Counted from the first letter of the stretch, positions 1 to 12,067 are shown. The stretch is 64,000 nucleotides of DNA from Astragalus membranaceus (GCA_039519185.1 CM076848.1:120690656-120754655), one strand, 5' to 3'. The notes: generated from the sequence alone by a model not told the origin. A program made the numbers and translations.

Positions 1-2495
1 CCCATGACAAAGTCAATAGAAATATCTTCCCATTTCCATACTAGCACATTCAACGGCTGCAACTGACCAGCAGGCTTCTGGTGCTCTGCCTTGACCCTTT
101 GACAAGTTAGGCACTGAGACACAAATTCTGCAATCTCTACTTTCATCCCTGGCCACCAGTACATCTGTTTCAAATCCTGATACATCTTGGTAGATCCAGG
201 ATGTATGGAATATTGACTCTGATGTGCTTCCTCCAACACTTGCCTTTTCACGTCATCATCCTTTGGCACACATTCTACCGTTGTAGCAAATAACCCCATC
301 AATATCTTTGGTAAAATTTGGTAACCTTCTTTGAGCTTGCAACCCCACGTCAATTTCTTGAGCTGAGCGAATCAGATTTCTCAATGAACTCGAAATCTGG
401 ATATGACTCAACACTAACCGATTCCTTCTTGGTTTCACATTCAACTTTAAGTCTCTGAAAGACTCTAGCAGCTTGATCTCATGCATCATTAATTCTGTCG
501 TGTGAATAGATTTCCTACTCAACGCATCAGCTACAACATTGGCCTTCCCGGGATGATACTTCAACTCGAAGTCATAATCCTTCAGAAACTCAACCCATCT
601 TCTCTGCCTATTATTCAGCTCCTTTTGGTCAAACAGATACGTAAGGCTCTTGTAATCACTAAAGACTTCGAAACGAGAACCGTATAGGTAATGTCTCTAA
701 ATCTTTAGAGTATACACAATTGCTGCTAACTCTAAGTCATGAGTTGGGTAATTCTCTTCATGAGGCTTCAACTGTCTGGAGGCATAGGGAACCACTTGTT
801 GATTCTGCATTAAAACACACCCTAAACCCTTCCCAGAGGCATCACTGTAAATTTGGAATCCTAGTGACGGATCTCGAAGAATTAGGATCGGAGCAGATGT
901 CAACCTACTTTTCAACTATTGAAAACTTTCCTCACAATCAGAACTCCATTCAAACGGCTGACCCTTGTGAGTTAACCGAGTAAGTGGGAGAACTAACCGT
1001 GAGAATCCTTCAATAAACCTCCGATAGTAACCAGCTATTCCTAAGAAACTTCTTACTTCGGTCACAGACGTTGGTTGTTCCCAATTCAACACTGCTTCTA
1101 CCTTGCTAGGATCCACTGCGACTCCCGACTAAGATATCACAGGACCCAGAAACTTTACTTCAGGCATCCAGAAATCACATTTTGAGGGCTTTGCATACAA
1201 CTTCTTCTCTCGGAGTACATTCAGAACAATTCAGAGATGCTGAACATGCTCCTCAATGGTCTTCGAGTACACCAAGATATCATCGATGAACACCACTACA
1301 AACTGATCCAGGTACGGGTGGAAGACTCTATTCATGTAATCCATAAATACCGCGGGAGCATTAGTTAGACCGAAGGGCATCACTACAAACTCGTAATGTC
1401 CATACCGAGTACGGAAATCTATCTTCGGAATATCTAAGGCTCTCACTTTTATCTGATGATAACCCGACCTTAGATCAATTTTAGAAAATACTGCAGCACC
1501 TCAAAGTTGATCGAGTAAATCGCCTATCCTTGTTAGAGGATACTTATTCTTGATAGTTACCTTGTTCAATTGGCGATAATCAATACACAATTGCATGCTC
1601 CCATCTTTCTTCTTGACAAGCAATACAGGAGCACCCCATGGCGAAGCACTAGGCCTAACAAACTTCTTTGATATCAACTCTTCCCGTTGAGACTTCAATT
1701 CCTTTAATTCTAAAGGAGACATTCTATATGGAGCAATAGAGATTGGCCCTGTGCCCAAAACCAACTCTATTGAGAATTCCACCTCACGATCCGGAGGTAA
1801 AGAGGAAACTTCATCCGGAAAAACATCCAGAAATTCATTTACAACTTGTACTGAGGACAAATCTAAACCGGTTTCAGTCGATGCAGACAACATAATAACA
1901 TAAGCTTCCGCACCTTGAAATGGAGATTGATTTGCCGATGTGAAGGAGATAATTGCTTCAAAATTTGACTTTGGTAGTTCAACTGATTCCGAGGAAAACC
2001 TGACAGTCCGATTGAAACAGTCGATGGTGACACGATTTGTTGTCATCCAGTTCATACCCAAAACGATGTGCATACCTCTCAAAGGTAAACAAATAAAGTC
2101 TATAACAAAGTTTCTGTCCCCTATGGACAGAAGACACCTCTGGCATAAAGACTGGATCTGGACGCGACCCTTGGCAGCAGTTAAGATAGTTATCGGTTCG
2201 GATAGCGGAGATAAGGCTAATCCCAACCGGTCAACACATGCTTGAGAAATAAAACAATGAGTAGCACCTGAATCATATAATATATTGACGGAGTTATTGA
2301 AAAGAGATCTCATACCCCTCAGTAGATTATCTGAAGACTTGACTTTCTCAGCATCCAAAGTGTAGATTCTTCCTTGAGTTGTTCCTGCACGATCATCTTC
2401 ACGCTTCTTCCTTGCAGGGCATTGGGTGGCATAATGGTCCTCTTTCTTGCAGTAGTAACAGGTATTAGACCCAACTTGGCATTCACCACGATGAG
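1..2495 (-). pseudogene. pol: G pol: end of zinc knuckle, protease, RT, RNase H, start of integrase
   Basis: Read leftward from 2495. A CCHC knuckle (CYYCKKEDHYATQC) is followed by the aspartic protease motif DSGATHCFIS near 2260. RT starts with VLLVKKKDGSMQLCIDYRQL near 1620, and its catalytic FIDDILVYSK lies near 1270. RNase H has YPTHDLELAA near 740 and ADALSRKS near 515. The integrase zinc region (HPG...CLTCQ) fills 1-250 and is cut by the window edge. Stop codons and frame shifts occur, including a TGA at 1501-1503 where relatives have CGA, a change expected from CpG deamination. This would have been the replication polyprotein; it is now broken. Confidence 0.92.
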
Positions 2496-3663
2496 TGTAA
2501 CACCCCTCTTCTACCCGGAAAATTTTCGACACAAATCAGAGTTTTCAATACACCCACAAGGGATGCTACACTTACACCGTTAAACATCACACGCCAAATA
2601 AATAAGTTTCACCATTTAAAAAAAACAGTGCAACACCTAGCACGTCATAATATCAACCAGCAGCGGAATCAAATCATAGTTCAATTAAATAGTTATACAT
2701 CACCATAAAAACTTCAAAAATTAAAATAACAGAAACATCAATAAAGTCTAGTGATCGTTCCCCCCGAGTGCTACGTATCAGAGCTACGACACCTGACTCT
2801 ACTAGCGAAGGTAGACTTGCCTTCGCTCACTATCACCTGCACGTTACCAAATAGGGGTAACATTCAAACAGAAGGGGTGAGATATCTAACATTATAATAG
2901 CATATATGATAGGCAATATGCTAGAGTACAACACTATATCAACCGCTTCACAACAACATCAATTAAGAAATCACCAATAATCATCATTAACATCATGAGT
3001 AATTATATGAGATGCAACCCACACCAACGGGCATATGCATGTGGTACCAGTCATCACCAATAAAGTAGCCAGTATGGGCACATCACCTATATGAGCATCA
3101 CCATCATCACCTATAGCTCCAACGGCCGAAGCCAACATCACCAAAATAATGCATATGCAACATATGCGACACCATGGACAATGCACCAGACAATCAACAC
3201 ACAACAGACATTTAATTAACATAACATCACCAATATCACCAAGTGGTCATAGACCCATCACCTTAGTCCATGGAATAGGCACATCACCTGTTACACCATC
3301 ACCTGTTATATTATCACCAATAATCACCAAAAATCACCAATAATCATCAATCACCAACACCTATGACAACAATCCCCCACCGACACCCAAGACACCAATT
3401 CACACAACGGCCACATGACAGGGACTGGCGCCCAGCAACAGGGCGCCAACAACAGAAACAGCCACCACAGAGACTGGCGCCCAACAACAGGCGCCAACAG
3501 TAGAAACAGCCACAACAAAACTGGCGCCCAGCAACAGGGCGCCAACAACAGCACAGAAACTGGCGCCCAGCAACAAGGCGCCACAGCAGGCAACAACATT
3601 GCAGAAACTGGCGCCCAGCAACAGGGGGCCAGAGGCAACAGCAACAGCACTGAAACTGGCGCC
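2496..3663 (-). repeat. F 3' LTR, first segment
   Basis: The left 1168 bp of the F 3' LTR. It includes the block at 2755-2870 that is conserved in the LTRs of B, C and D, with a candidate splice acceptor CTGCAC (rc GTGCAG) at 2837-2842. From 3424 it enters an array of hairpin units GGCGCCC-loop-GGGCGCC with changing loops (AGCAACA and others). Element E begins inside this array at 3664. Confidence 0.85.
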
Positions 3664-4051
3664 TGTTGAACCAAGAGTAAAACAGTCCTTTATTTTGAAT
3701 GATAACAAATTACATATATCTACTAATCTTTCACATTGAGCAAAGTGCAGGACTTATTTTAAAAGGAAGAAGACTCAAAAAGGAGAAGCTTGAAGAAGAA
3801 GAATCATAAGAAGTTCAAAACCCTATATTGTGTCTAAGCCTTCTTTAGGACTCTTTGTAAAGGTCCTATCACCTAAAGTGTGTGGCACTTTAGCTATTGA
3901 GAGAGATGACTTTTCAAAACATGCATGATGCATAAAAATAGTTTTGAAAAAATATTTCACAAAATTGCATGCATGCATAAGGTGGCACCTAAACCTAAAA
4001 ACGATTTTGTGGAAATCAAAAATCATTTTCTATTTTGTTCCAATGGCTATG

Positions 4052-4412
4052 AAATCGATTTATATAATTTATATAGGCTATGAAATCGATTTTAGGCTCA
4101 CCTATAGGCCAAGAATCGATTTCCTTATCCTATGTTTGAAGCATGTAATCGATTTCTACATATTCTCAAGCCAAAGGTAAGAATCGATTTCCTTCTATTT
4201 CAAAAGACTATGAAATCGATTTTCAAGCAATCCTATAGGCTATGAATCGATTCCTCCTCATTTTAAAGAAAGTAAGAATCGATTCCTACCTTATTCAGGA
4301 TGTCCTGAAAATCGATTCTCACCTATTTCTAAAGAAACAAACAATCGATTCTTTTATTTTTTAAAAGCAATGAATCGATTCATCAACATTTTAACATGAT
4401 CAATGAATCGAT
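4052..4412 (+). repeat. Array of 12 AATCGATT palindromes (E LTR1; copy at 8644-9004)
   Basis: Twelve AATCGATT octamers in about 360 bp, separated by unrelated spacers of roughly 20-35 bp. Many are extended to GAATCGATTC or GAAATCGATTT. The array lies just upstream of the TATA box, so it sits where U3 regulatory sites are expected. The same motif is found twelve times in the unrelated copia LTR K. Function is unknown; binding by a host factor is inference. Confidence 0.85.
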
Positions 4413-4461
4413 TCTTCACTTATATTAAATGTTTTTCAAAAATTTCAACGGTGCCTAAGCC

Positions 4462-4468
4462 TATAAAT
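4462..4468 (+). promoter_or_regulatory. E LTR TATA box
   Basis: TATAAAT in GCCTATAAATACC, 50 bp after the AATCGATT array, giving a plus-strand start consistent with gag. The equivalent in LTR2 is at 9054-9060. The start site itself was not determined. Confidence 0.7.
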
Positions 4469-5000
4469 ACCTGGGTTGAGCTTCACCTCAAACATCTCTT
4501 CATCTCACAATTTCTCTCTATACGATTCTAGATCTATACTTGTGCTTCATAGTTTTATTTTGTTAAAAGCTTTTGATTTCGAAATTGTCATATCATTTCC
4601 AAAAGCTTTTATGTTTTTATAAATCTAGATCTAAGATCTTGTGCTTCATTGTTTTATTTGATAAAAAGCTTTGTGATTTCGAAATTGTCATATTATCTTC
4701 AAAAGCTTTTTTATCAATCTAAATTTAAGATCTTGAGCTTCATTGTTTTGATCTTGTTAAAAGTCTTTTGTTTTTGAAAATCATATTTATCTTCATAAAA
4801 GCTTTTTGCAAATCTAAGCTCTCATTGTCATATCAATTGTGAAGCCTTTTGCAAAAGCAAGATCATATTCCATATCATATTTTTAGAGCATCTAAAATCC
4901 TAATATCACTCATCTCTCTCAGTTTCTAAACTGACACATTACTAAGAAGTGATTGGATCCATAGATCTCAATTGTGTAATTCTTATTTTGTTCTAGTGGT

Positions 5001-5222
5001 TATTTTGAAATCCTGGGCTTTGTACTTGGGTCTCTCAATCAAGTGATTGAGTTGGTGTTTTTGAAATCCTGGGCTTTGTACTTGGGTCTCTCAATCAAGT
5101 GATTGAGTTGGTGTTTTTGAAATCCTGGGCTTTGTACTTGGGTCTCTCAATCAAGTGATTGAGTTGGTGTTTTGAAAACCTGGGCTGTGTACTTGGGTCT
5201 CTCAATAGGGTTATTGAGTTGG
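5001..5222 (+). repeat. 56-bp tandem repeats in E LTR (about 4 units; copy at 9593-9814)
   Basis: Units begin TCCTGGGCTTTGTACTTGGG at 5011, 5067 and 5123, with a diverged unit at about 5178. Each carries the small inverted repeat CTCAATCA...TGATTGAG. The copy number is the same in both LTRs. Confidence 0.9.
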
Positions 5223-5737
5223 TTTAGAAATCCTTAGCAAGAGTGCTTAGGTTCTCAATTCAGGGGAATTGAGATTCACTTATATTGGGGTCGACTGTTT
5301 GTATCAAACTCTCTTCAATATAGTGGTTACTAAGTCCAAGGGTTGAAAAGCCTAAGGCCGAGGACGTAGGGGTTTTATCCCGAACCTCGCTAAATTGCTG
5401 TGTCTCTCTCTCTTCCCTATCTCTTTATATTTTGCACTTTATTTGCTTATAATATTGATATTATCATAACTGCTTATATTATCATATTCTCAATATAACT
5501 GTGCAAATATATCATATTGAAATCTTTCTTCTTATTATCTTTTTTATTGCTGTATACAATATTAATCTGTCCATCATCTCATTCTACTCCTTCTATATTG
5601 GTCAAATATTATTATTCCGCATTTAATCCAAACCAATATCGAAAAAGTTTTTTTAAATTGAAAAAGAATCCATTAATCACCTATAACCTTATTCACCCCC
5701 CCTCTAAGGTTACTTTTATATACTATAGTCTAACAAG

Positions 5738-5749
5738 TGGTATCAAAGC
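5738..5749 (+). other. E primer binding site
   Basis: TGGTATCAAAGC, two bases after the LTR; initiator tRNA-Met type with one change from the usual TGGTATCAGAGC. Repeated at 10330-10341 after LTR2. Confidence 0.85.
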
Positions 5750-5812
5750 TAGTAATTGCTTTAGAGCTTTACATCTCACAATTTAAATTAATCCTGTTAT
5801 ATATCTGTGATT

Positions 5813-7549
5813 ATGGGTTCATTCATGAAAGAAGGAATGTCTTTTAATAGGCCTCCTCTATTTGATGGTACTAACTACGATTACTGGAGTAGTCGTATGA
5901 AATGTCATGTGCAGGCAATTGACTTCACTCTATGGAGAATCATAGTGGATGGTCCTCTAATCCCGATGAAGATCAAGATCACAAAACCAGGTAATACTGA
6001 TGGTGACACTTCAAAAATTCAAGCCACCGGCAAAGCTGAAGAAGTACCGGTAGAAGACATCTACACCATCGACCTAAGTGAGTTAAGAAAATCTGAGCTT
6101 GACAAGATATCCCTAAATGCAAAGGCCATGAATATCCTTCATCTATCACTCTGTGAAGAAGAATATGGTAGAGTAAAAGGGTGTCAAAGTGCAAAGGAAA
6201 TCTAGGACTGCCTACAAGCCACTCATGTCGGGACAAGCCAGGTAAAAGATTCTAAAATTAGAATTCTCACCTCTGAATATGAAAGTTTTAAAATGAAAGA
6301 AGGTGAGTCTGTCGCAGCAATGCATCAGAGATTAAATTTAATTGTAAACAACTTGAGGGCCTTAGGAAAGAAATACACCAACAAGGATTTGAATGGAAAG
6401 ATCCTTGAATCCTTAACTGGTGAATTCTTCCCTAAGACTTGTGCTATAACCGAAGCCAAAGACATTGGCACTTTACCTCAAGAAGACCTTATTGGATCAT
6501 TGCTAGCCTTTGAGGTAGTATTGGCTGCTAAAAAGAATCAAGAAAAAGAAGTGGTGAAATCTCTTGCCCTTGCTGCTAAAACTCCTAAAGTAGCAAGGAA
6601 ACAAAGTAAGTCTGATGAAGAATCTGACGATGAAGACATGGCTGAATTATTTGAAGAATTCATGAAATTCAACAAACTTGAAAAGAGAAATAACTCAAAG
6701 AAATCCAAGAAAGCTAAGAAGGCTACATGGAACAACTATTCTGACAGTGAAGAAGAGGAAGTTGCAAATGCCATCTGTCTCACGGCATGTGAAACACCTA
6801 AGGCTACTATATGGGATTGTCTTGGATCTGATAGTGACACAGACGAAGAAGAGCAAATTGCAAATGGTGTTTGTCATATGGCAAATGACTCATCTAAGGT
6901 AAGCCTTAACTCTTCTAGTCTTTCTGATTCTTCAATACATGATGATCTATCTGATGGTGCGTATAGTAGTCACGATTTAAGTGAGGCTTTTGATGCTCTC
7001 TATTCTGAACATGAAACTCTTTTGTTAAAATCTAAGAAATTGGCAAAGAGTAACAAAAGCATGCTCACTCAAATTGAGACACTTGAAAATGAAGTAGATA
7101 GATTAAAGAATGAACTACATAAATCTGTCAACCTTGAGTTTCTTGAGCTTAAACAAAATTTTGAAAAAGCCAAGGTTGAAAATGAATTTTTGAAAGAATC
7201 TTTGAAAAAGTTTGAGGTTGGTGAAAAGACCTTAACCAAGCTACTTCACTCCCAACATGAATATGTTGATAGGAGAGGTATTGGGTACCAAGGTAATTCC
7301 ACCACCTCCAGCTCAAACAAAAATATCACCTTTGTAGCTTCTACCTCTAATCATAAACCTACTATCTTCAAATGCACATATTGCCAAAAGGGAAACCATA
7401 GCTCCTCTTCATGCCCCATCCGTAAAATATGTGAGCTTGGAACCCTTGTACCTACTTGGAAGAAACCAAGGTGGATTGTGAAAGCAAACCCCTTGATGAC
7501 TAACCCCAAAGGACCCAAAGAGAATTGGGTACCAAAATTTTCTACTTGA
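5813..7549 (+). pseudogene. gag: E gag (copia), one nonsense codon
   Basis: The ATG at 5813 (MGSFMKEGMSFNRPP) opens a copia-type gag with the N-terminal DGTNYDYWSSRM motif. A TAG at 6203-6205 interrupts it; the context suggests a former TGG. The same frame resumes and runs to 7549. It includes the gag/UBN2-like core (to about 6600), an acidic serine-rich region (6600-7000), a coiled-coil-like stretch (7000-7240) and a zinc knuckle CTYCQKGNHSSSSC near 7375. It should form the particle shell. Clade resembles SIRE/Maximus, from overall organisation only. Confidence 0.88.
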
Positions 7550-7713
7550 TCTTAGTGCAGGTATGCTACAAGGTATGGGGGACAGATCAATACCTTGATA
7601 GCAGAGACTCAAAGTTCATGACTGGAGACGCAAAAAGATTCTTAATACTCAGAAACAGCAGTCATGTGACCAGTAATATCAACAATAGAGGAAGAATCAC
7701 CGGTGAAAGTTAG
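7550..7713 (+). pseudogene. E protease relic
   Basis: Follows gag without a gap. The frame holds YLDSRDSKFMTGD, a damaged form of the copia DSG/MTGD protease start, and HVTSNINNRGRITG after it. The frame ends at 7713. No integrase, RT or RNase H follows, so pol was deleted here. Confidence 0.7.
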
Positions 7714-8255
7714 ATTGGAAAAGTTCTATTCACCTTAAGAATAATTTATCACTTGTGTGAAATAAATTTTCTTTGTGTGCATCAAAGTTTTTTTCTTCTC
7801 TCTATTGTGCTGGATTTTGTGATGCAACATATTTTTTGTTAAAAATGATACCTATATTGTTGAACCAAGGATAATTATCTTGGGTATCATATTTTTAAAA
7901 ACATGATGATCCACCCTCTTTTTACTAAAGCCTTGCATTCTAAAATTATTAAGGGGGATCACCAAGTAAGGGGGAGCATAGCATGAACTACTGTTTTTGA
8001 TATATCATATGCTATGCAATGCTGCTTATTTATTATGCTAGTTTATAAAATGTTTTTCACCCCCCCTCCTTTTTGATGAAAACAAAGGGGGAGAGAATAT
8101 TATTATGCATGTTATATATGGGGAGAAAAATATTATGCTCATGTTATATGTGGTATTATGCTGATTATTGTTATGCATATGCTTAGGGGGAGCCTTTTTT
8201 AAGATTTTTAATCCCTATGCATAATGTAATTTGTTATCATCAAAAAGGGGGAGTT
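7714..8255 (+). other. E 3' non-coding region and polypurine tracts
   Basis: AT-rich, no gene. Several polypurine-like runs occur (AAGGGGGATCACC near 7950, AAGGGGGAGCA near 7970, AAAGGGGGAGAG near 8083). The functional one is probably AAAAAGGGGGAGTT at 8242-8255, directly against LTR2. It also holds a diverged copy of the LTR start word (TGTTGAACCAAGGAT at 7858). Confidence 0.7.
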
Positions 8256-10327
8256 TGTTGAACCAAGAGTAAAACAGTCCTTTATTTTGAATGATAACAA
8301 ATTACATATATCTACTAATCTTTCACATTGAGCAAAGTGCAGGACTTATTTTAAAAGGAAGAAGACTCAAAAAGGAGAAGCTTGAAGAAGAAGAATCATA
8401 AGAAGTTCAAAACCCTATATTGTGTCTAAGCCTTCTTTAGGACTCTTTGTAAAGGTCCTATCACCTAAAGTGTGTGGCACTTTAGCTATTGAGAGAGATG
8501 ACTTTTCAAAACATGCATGATGCATAAAAATAGTTTTGAAAAAATATTTCACAAAATTGCATGCATGCATAAGGTGGCACCTAAACCTAAAAACGATTTT
8601 GTGGAAATCAAAAATCATTTTCTATTTTGTTCCAATGGCTATGAAATCGATTTATATAATTTATATAGGCTATGAAATCGATTTTAGGCTCACCTATAGG
8701 CCAAGAATCGATTTCCTTGTCCTATGTTTGAAGCATGTAATCGATTTCTACATATTCTCAAGCCAAAGGTAAGAATCGATTTCCTTCTATTTCAAAAGAC
8801 TATGAAATCGATTTTCAAGCAATCCTATAGGCTATGAATCGATTCCTCCTCATTTTAAAGAAAGTAAGAATCGATTCCTACCTTATTCAGGATGTCCTGA
8901 AAATCGATTCTCACCTATTTCTAAAGAAACAAACAATCGATTCTTTTATTTTTTAAAAGCAATGAATCGATTCATCAACATTTTAACTTGATCAATGAAT
9001 CGATTCTTCACTTATATTAAATGTTTTTCAAAAATTTCAACGGTGCCTAAGCCTATAAATACCTGGGTTGAGCTTCACCTCAAACATCTCTTCATCTCAC
9101 AATTTCTCTCTATACGATTCTAGATCTATACTTGTGCTTCATAGTTTTATTTTGTTAAAAGCTTTTGATTTCGAAATTGTCATATCATTTCCAAAAGCTT
9201 TTATGTTTTTATAAATCTAGATCTAAGATCTTGTGCTTCATTGTTTTATTTGATAAAAAGCTTTGTGATTTCGAAATTGTCATATTATCTTCAAAAGCTT
9301 TTTTATCAATCTAAATTTAAGATCTTGAGCTTCATTGTTTTGATCTTGTTAAAAGTCTTTTGTTTTTGAAAATCATATTTATCTTCATAAAAGCTTTTTG
9401 CAAATCTAAGCTCTCATTGTCATATCAATTGTGAAGCCTTTTGCAAAAGCAAGATCATATTCCATATCATATTTTTAGAGCATCTAAAATCCTAATATCA
9501 CTCATCTCTCTCAGTTTCTAAACTGACACATTACTAAGAAGTGATTGGATCCATAGATCTCAATTGTGTAATTCTTATTTTGTTCTAGTGGTTATTTTGA
9601 AATCCTGGGCTTTGTACTTGGGTCTCTCAATCAAGTGATTGAGTTGGTGTTTTTGAAATCCTGGGCTTTGTACTTGGGTCTCTCAATCAAGTGATTGAGT
9701 TGGTGTTTTTGAAATCCTGGGCTTTGTACTTGGGTCTCTCAATCAAGTGATTGAGTTGGTGTTTTGAAAACCTGGGCTGTGTACTTGGGTCTCTCAATAG
9801 GGTTATTGAGTTGGTTTAGAAATCCTTAGCAAGAGTGCTTAGGTTCTCAATTCAGGGGAATTGAGATTCACTTATATTGGGGTCGACTGTTTGTATCAAA
9901 CTCTCTTCAATATAGTGGTTACTAAGTCCAAGGGTTGAAAAGCCTAAGGCCGAGGACGTAGGGGTTTTATCCCGAACCTCGCTAAATTGCTGTGTCTCTC
10001 TCTCTTCCCTATCTCTTTATATTTTGCACTTTATTTGCTTATAATATTGATATTATCATAACTGCTTATATTATCATATTCTCAATATAACTGTGCAAAT
10101 ATATCATATTGAAATCTTTCTTCTTATTATCTTTTTTATTGCTGTATACAATATTAATCTGTCCATCATCTCATTCTACTCCTTCTATATTGGTCAAATA
10201 TTATTATTCCGCATTTAATCCAAACCAATATCGAAAAAGTTTTTTTAAATTGAAAAAGAATCCATTAATCACCTATAACCTTATTCACCCCCCCTCTAAG
10301 GTTACTTTTATATACTATAGTCTAACA
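8256..10327 (+). repeat. E LTR, second copy
   Basis: 2072 bp, same length as the first. Differences I noticed: A/G at 4120 versus 8712 and A/T at 4396 versus 8988. Such close identity points to a recent event. It is followed by a second internal region and not by host DNA. Confidence 0.9.
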
Positions 10328-10404
10328 AGTGGTATCAAAGCTAGTAATTGCTTTAGAGCTTTACATCTCACAATTTAAATTAATCCTGTTATATATCTGT
10401 GATT

Positions 10405-11189
10405 ATGGGTTCATTCATGAAAGAAGGAATGTCTTTTAATAGGCCTCCTCTATTTGATGGTACTAACTACGATTACTGGAGTAGTCGTATGAAATGTCAT
10501 GTGCAGGCAATTGACTTCACTCTATGGAGAATCATAGTGGATGGTCCTCTAATCCCGATGAAGATCAAGATCACAAAACCAGGTAATACTGATGGTGACA
10601 CTTCAAAAATTCAAGCCACCGGCAAAGCTGAAGAAGTACCGGTAGAAGACATCTACACCATCGACCTAAGTGAGTTAAGAAAATCTGAGCTTGACAAGAT
10701 ATCCCTAAATGCAAAGGCCATGAATATCCTTCATCTATCACTCTGTGAAGAAGAATATGGTAGAGTAAAAGGGTGTCAAAGTGCAAAGGAAATCTAGGAC
10801 TGCCTACAAGCCACTCATGTCGGGACAAGCCAGGTAAAAGATTCTAAAATTAGAATTCTCACCTCTGAATATGAAAGTTTTAAAATGAAAGAAGGTGAGT
10901 CTGTCGCAGCAATGCATCAGAGATTAAATTTAATTGTAAACAACTTGAGGGCCTTAGGAAAGAAATACACCAACAAGGATTTGAATGGAAAGATCCTTGA
11001 ATCCTTAACTGGTGAATTCTTCCCTAAGACTTGTGCTATAACCGAAGCCAAAGACATTGGCACTTTACCTCAAGAAGACCTTATTGGATCATTGCTAGCC
11101 TTTGAGGTAGTATTGGCTGCTAAAAAGAATCAAGAAAAAGAAGTGGTGAAATCTCTTGCCCTTGCTGCTAAAACTCCTAAAGTAGCAAG
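10405..11189 (+). pseudogene. gag: E gag, second partial copy
   Basis: Same sequence as 5813-6597 by eye, including the TAG (10795-10797). Since the nonsense codon is shared, the duplication came after it. The homology stops at GTAGCAAG (11189) and F LTR sequence (CGCAGGAGACACTGGGCGCC) follows. Confidence 0.85.
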
Positions 11190-12052
11190 CGCAGGAGACA
11201 CTGGGCGCCTAGGGCGCCAAAATCAGCAACACAGACACGCACCATTCACCACTGGGCGCCTAGGGCGCCATTCCTTGCAACTCCAAAACACACTGGGCCA
11301 CTAGGGCGCCAACTCCAGCAACCTAGACAACATCACTGGGCGCCTAAGGAGCCACATCCAGCAACAACAAAACAGGGACACCATGACTGGGCGCCTAGGG
11401 CGCCAGAATCAGCAACACTGGCTTGGCGCCCAGCAACAGGGCGCCTCCAGCAGGGAACCACCACGACACAGCCACGGCGCCCAGGGGCAGGGCGCCGTTT
11501 CCAGCAACCCAACAACAAACCAAATCGCACCAAACAACATCCAATCACCAATTTCACCATGATCAACCAATTACAACCATCATGCATACATGTTAACGTC
11601 AATAAATCAACACCAACAAGATCAAACGAACAACATAGGTCCTACCCCTACATAACCCCATCATAAACCCTATTATAAGGATAGAACCCACCCTTACCTT
11701 AGATTAATTAGAAACCTCCTTGCACGAAAACACCAAGTAACCACAGCAACAATGGCGCCCCTCCTCTTCTCTCCTAGTGCGCCGTCCCTCTTCTCTCTTG
11801 CTCTCCTCTTCGCAAGTTTTCTTTCTTTTCCTCTCCAAATGCGCAATGCTCCAAACCCTAACTAACACTCCCTTCATGCGCCTAAGCCTTGGGCTCGTGG
11901 ATTACGGGCCCCCGTCCACTAATCAACTAATTACTAGGCACCACTCCTTAGTTTGCATAAAACATCATTTGATTAATTATTAAATATAATCATTCTAATA
12001 AAATACCTAAATAATTTAATTAAATAAATAATTAAATTGTTTGGGCGTTACA
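11190..12052 (-). repeat. F 3' LTR, second segment
   Basis: Continuation of the F LTR after element E. The GGCGCC array resumes (11195-11500). A candidate splice donor AAG|GTAAGG on the minus strand has its intron side at 11697. A CT-rich tract at 11760-11830 is the purine-rich leader of the minus strand. The LTR ends GGGCGTTACA at 12052. The next bases, CTCCCCCACTTAG (polypurine tract on the minus strand), lie immediately outside. Confidence 0.85.
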
Positions 12053-12067
12053 ACTCTCCCCCACTTA
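12053..12067 (-). other. F polypurine tract
   Basis: The minus strand reads CTAAGTGGGGGAGAG directly against the 3' LTR, the usual primer for plus-strand DNA. The stop codon of pol (TAA, 12065-12067) overlaps it. The same arrangement is seen in C (42009-42023) and D. Confidence 0.85.

Larger units (their letters stand above)
3664..5735 (+). repeat. E LTR, first copy
   Basis: 2072 bp. It holds the AATCGATT array (4052-4412) and a TATA box (4462-4468). A leader follows with diverged ~75-bp repeats built on AAGCTTTT and GAAATTGTCATAT (4540-4860), then 56-bp tandem repeats (5001-5222). It ends TCTAACA just before the primer site. Confidence 0.92.
3664..11189 (+). mobile_element. Element E: Ty1/copia tandem array, LTR-internal-LTR-partial internal
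   Basis: Unit 1 is 3664-8255 and unit 2 is 8256-11189, with a constant offset of 4592 bp. LTRs are 2072 bp each with TGTTGAACC...TCTAACA ends; I noticed only two differences between them. The second internal region follows unit 1 to an equal point (862 bp) and then stops against F LTR sequence. There is no third LTR and no target duplication: left flank GCGCC, right flank CGCAG. The coding part is gag only, so the element is non-autonomous. Unequal recombination or an assembly artefact could give this shape. Confidence 0.88.

Noticed and set aside
3351..3708. Frames with LLLGAS repeats opposite the F LTR array
   Set aside because: Product of the hairpin repeats.
4052..4412. CRISPR-like array from evenly spaced AATCGATT
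   Set aside because: Repeat is only 8 bp, spacers vary in length, and it sits in a plant LTR.
7858..7875. Extra copia LTR start inside E (TGTTGAACCAAGGAT)
   Set aside because: Only a short word matches; the sequence after it is not LTR.
3659..11194. Target duplication for E
   Set aside because: GCGCC and CGCAG overlap only by low-complexity similarity of the host array; not accepted.
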